A DNA stretch of 32,812 bases from Planctomycetota bacterium (GTDB lineage Bacteria; Planctomycetota; B15-G4). The stretch spans positions 1 through 32,812 of the forward strand of contig QNBX01000033.1 in NCBI GenBank assembly GCA_003644265.1. The letters are read 5' to 3'. The notes under the pieces are model-generated. The model worked only from the letters and a program-made list of their open reading frames with translations. It was not told the DNA's origin and made no database searches. The position numbers were made by a program, and so were the translations under genes. This document shows positions 32,703 to 32,812 of this stretch, piece after piece (position 1 is the first letter of the stretch; every line of letters begins with the position of its first letter).

Positions 32703-32812
32703 GCCTGCGCGCCCTGCCGCCCGCCGGGGCCACCCGGGTCATGGCGGTGCTCAACCTGACGCCGGACAGTTTCAGCGACGGCGGACGCTTTGCCAGCCCG
32801 GCGCAGGCCGTG
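32699..32812 (+). CDS. folP: Dihydropteroate synthase, 5' end only
   Basis: The 38 visible residues include MAVLNLTPDSFSDGG, the diagnostic pterin-binding motif of dihydropteroate synthase, which joins p-aminobenzoate to a pterin diphosphate in folate synthesis and is the sulfonamide target. The GTG start overlaps the ftsH stop by four bases (GTGA). The ftsH-folP order is common in bacteria. The rest lies beyond the window. Confidence 0.9.
   Translation, partial: MSLRALPPAGATRVMAVLNLTPDSFSDGGRFASPAQAV

Overview
The window is uniformly GC-rich (about 70% by eye) and densely coded. It comes from a diderm (Gram-negative type) bacterium: it has outer-membrane assembly lipoproteins resembling BamD and LptE, many proteins with lipoprotein signals, and a multiheme cytochrome. 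Myxococcota- or Planctomycetota-like lineages would fit, but the sequence alone does not settle the phylum. No tRNA, rRNA, insertion sequence, integrase, reverse transcriptase or CRISPR array was seen.

Left edge (1-5.2 kb, minus strand): a cluster of caspase-superfamily genes. In transcription order it holds a truncated caspase remnant, a large exported caspase/Ig-like/FGE-sulfatase fusion, a lipoprotein of unknown function, and a caspase-domain lipoprotein that runs off the window. The remnant stops at the palindromic operator of a plus-strand AbiE-type toxin-antitoxin pair (5.2-6.5 kb), which suggests the pair landed inside a former caspase gene.

6.5-16.3 kb is mostly housekeeping and metabolism: a seven-heme cytochrome/TPR lipoprotein, a cysteine-dioxygenase-like cupin, a small membrane protein, a minus-strand run of Nudix hydrolase, DUF952 and mannose-6-phosphate isomerase, RNase P RNA (rnpB), a small membrane ORF, the RuvX/YqgF nuclease, an exported M28 peptidase and a YkgJ-type cysteine-cluster protein.

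16.4-26 kb: two overlapping polytopic GT-C-like glycosyltransferases (one with C-terminal TPRs) read leftward. Reading rightward are an anchored propeller-like protein, a second M28 peptidase (lipoprotein), an exported propeller-like protein and, overlapping it by one base, a CHAT protease with intact His/Cys. The last two look like a co-translated pair.

26-32.8 kb: an MsbA-like ABC exporter on the minus strand faces a tight plus-strand operon recO - BamD-like lipoprotein - LptE-like lipoprotein - ftsH - folP (cut by the window end), with 4-5 base gaps or 4-base overlaps. This ties DNA repair, envelope assembly, membrane proteolysis and folate synthesis into one transcription unit.

The best candidates for something undescribed are the exported caspase cluster, whose FGE fusion has altered catalytic motifs in both enzymatic domains, and the propeller-CHAT pair.
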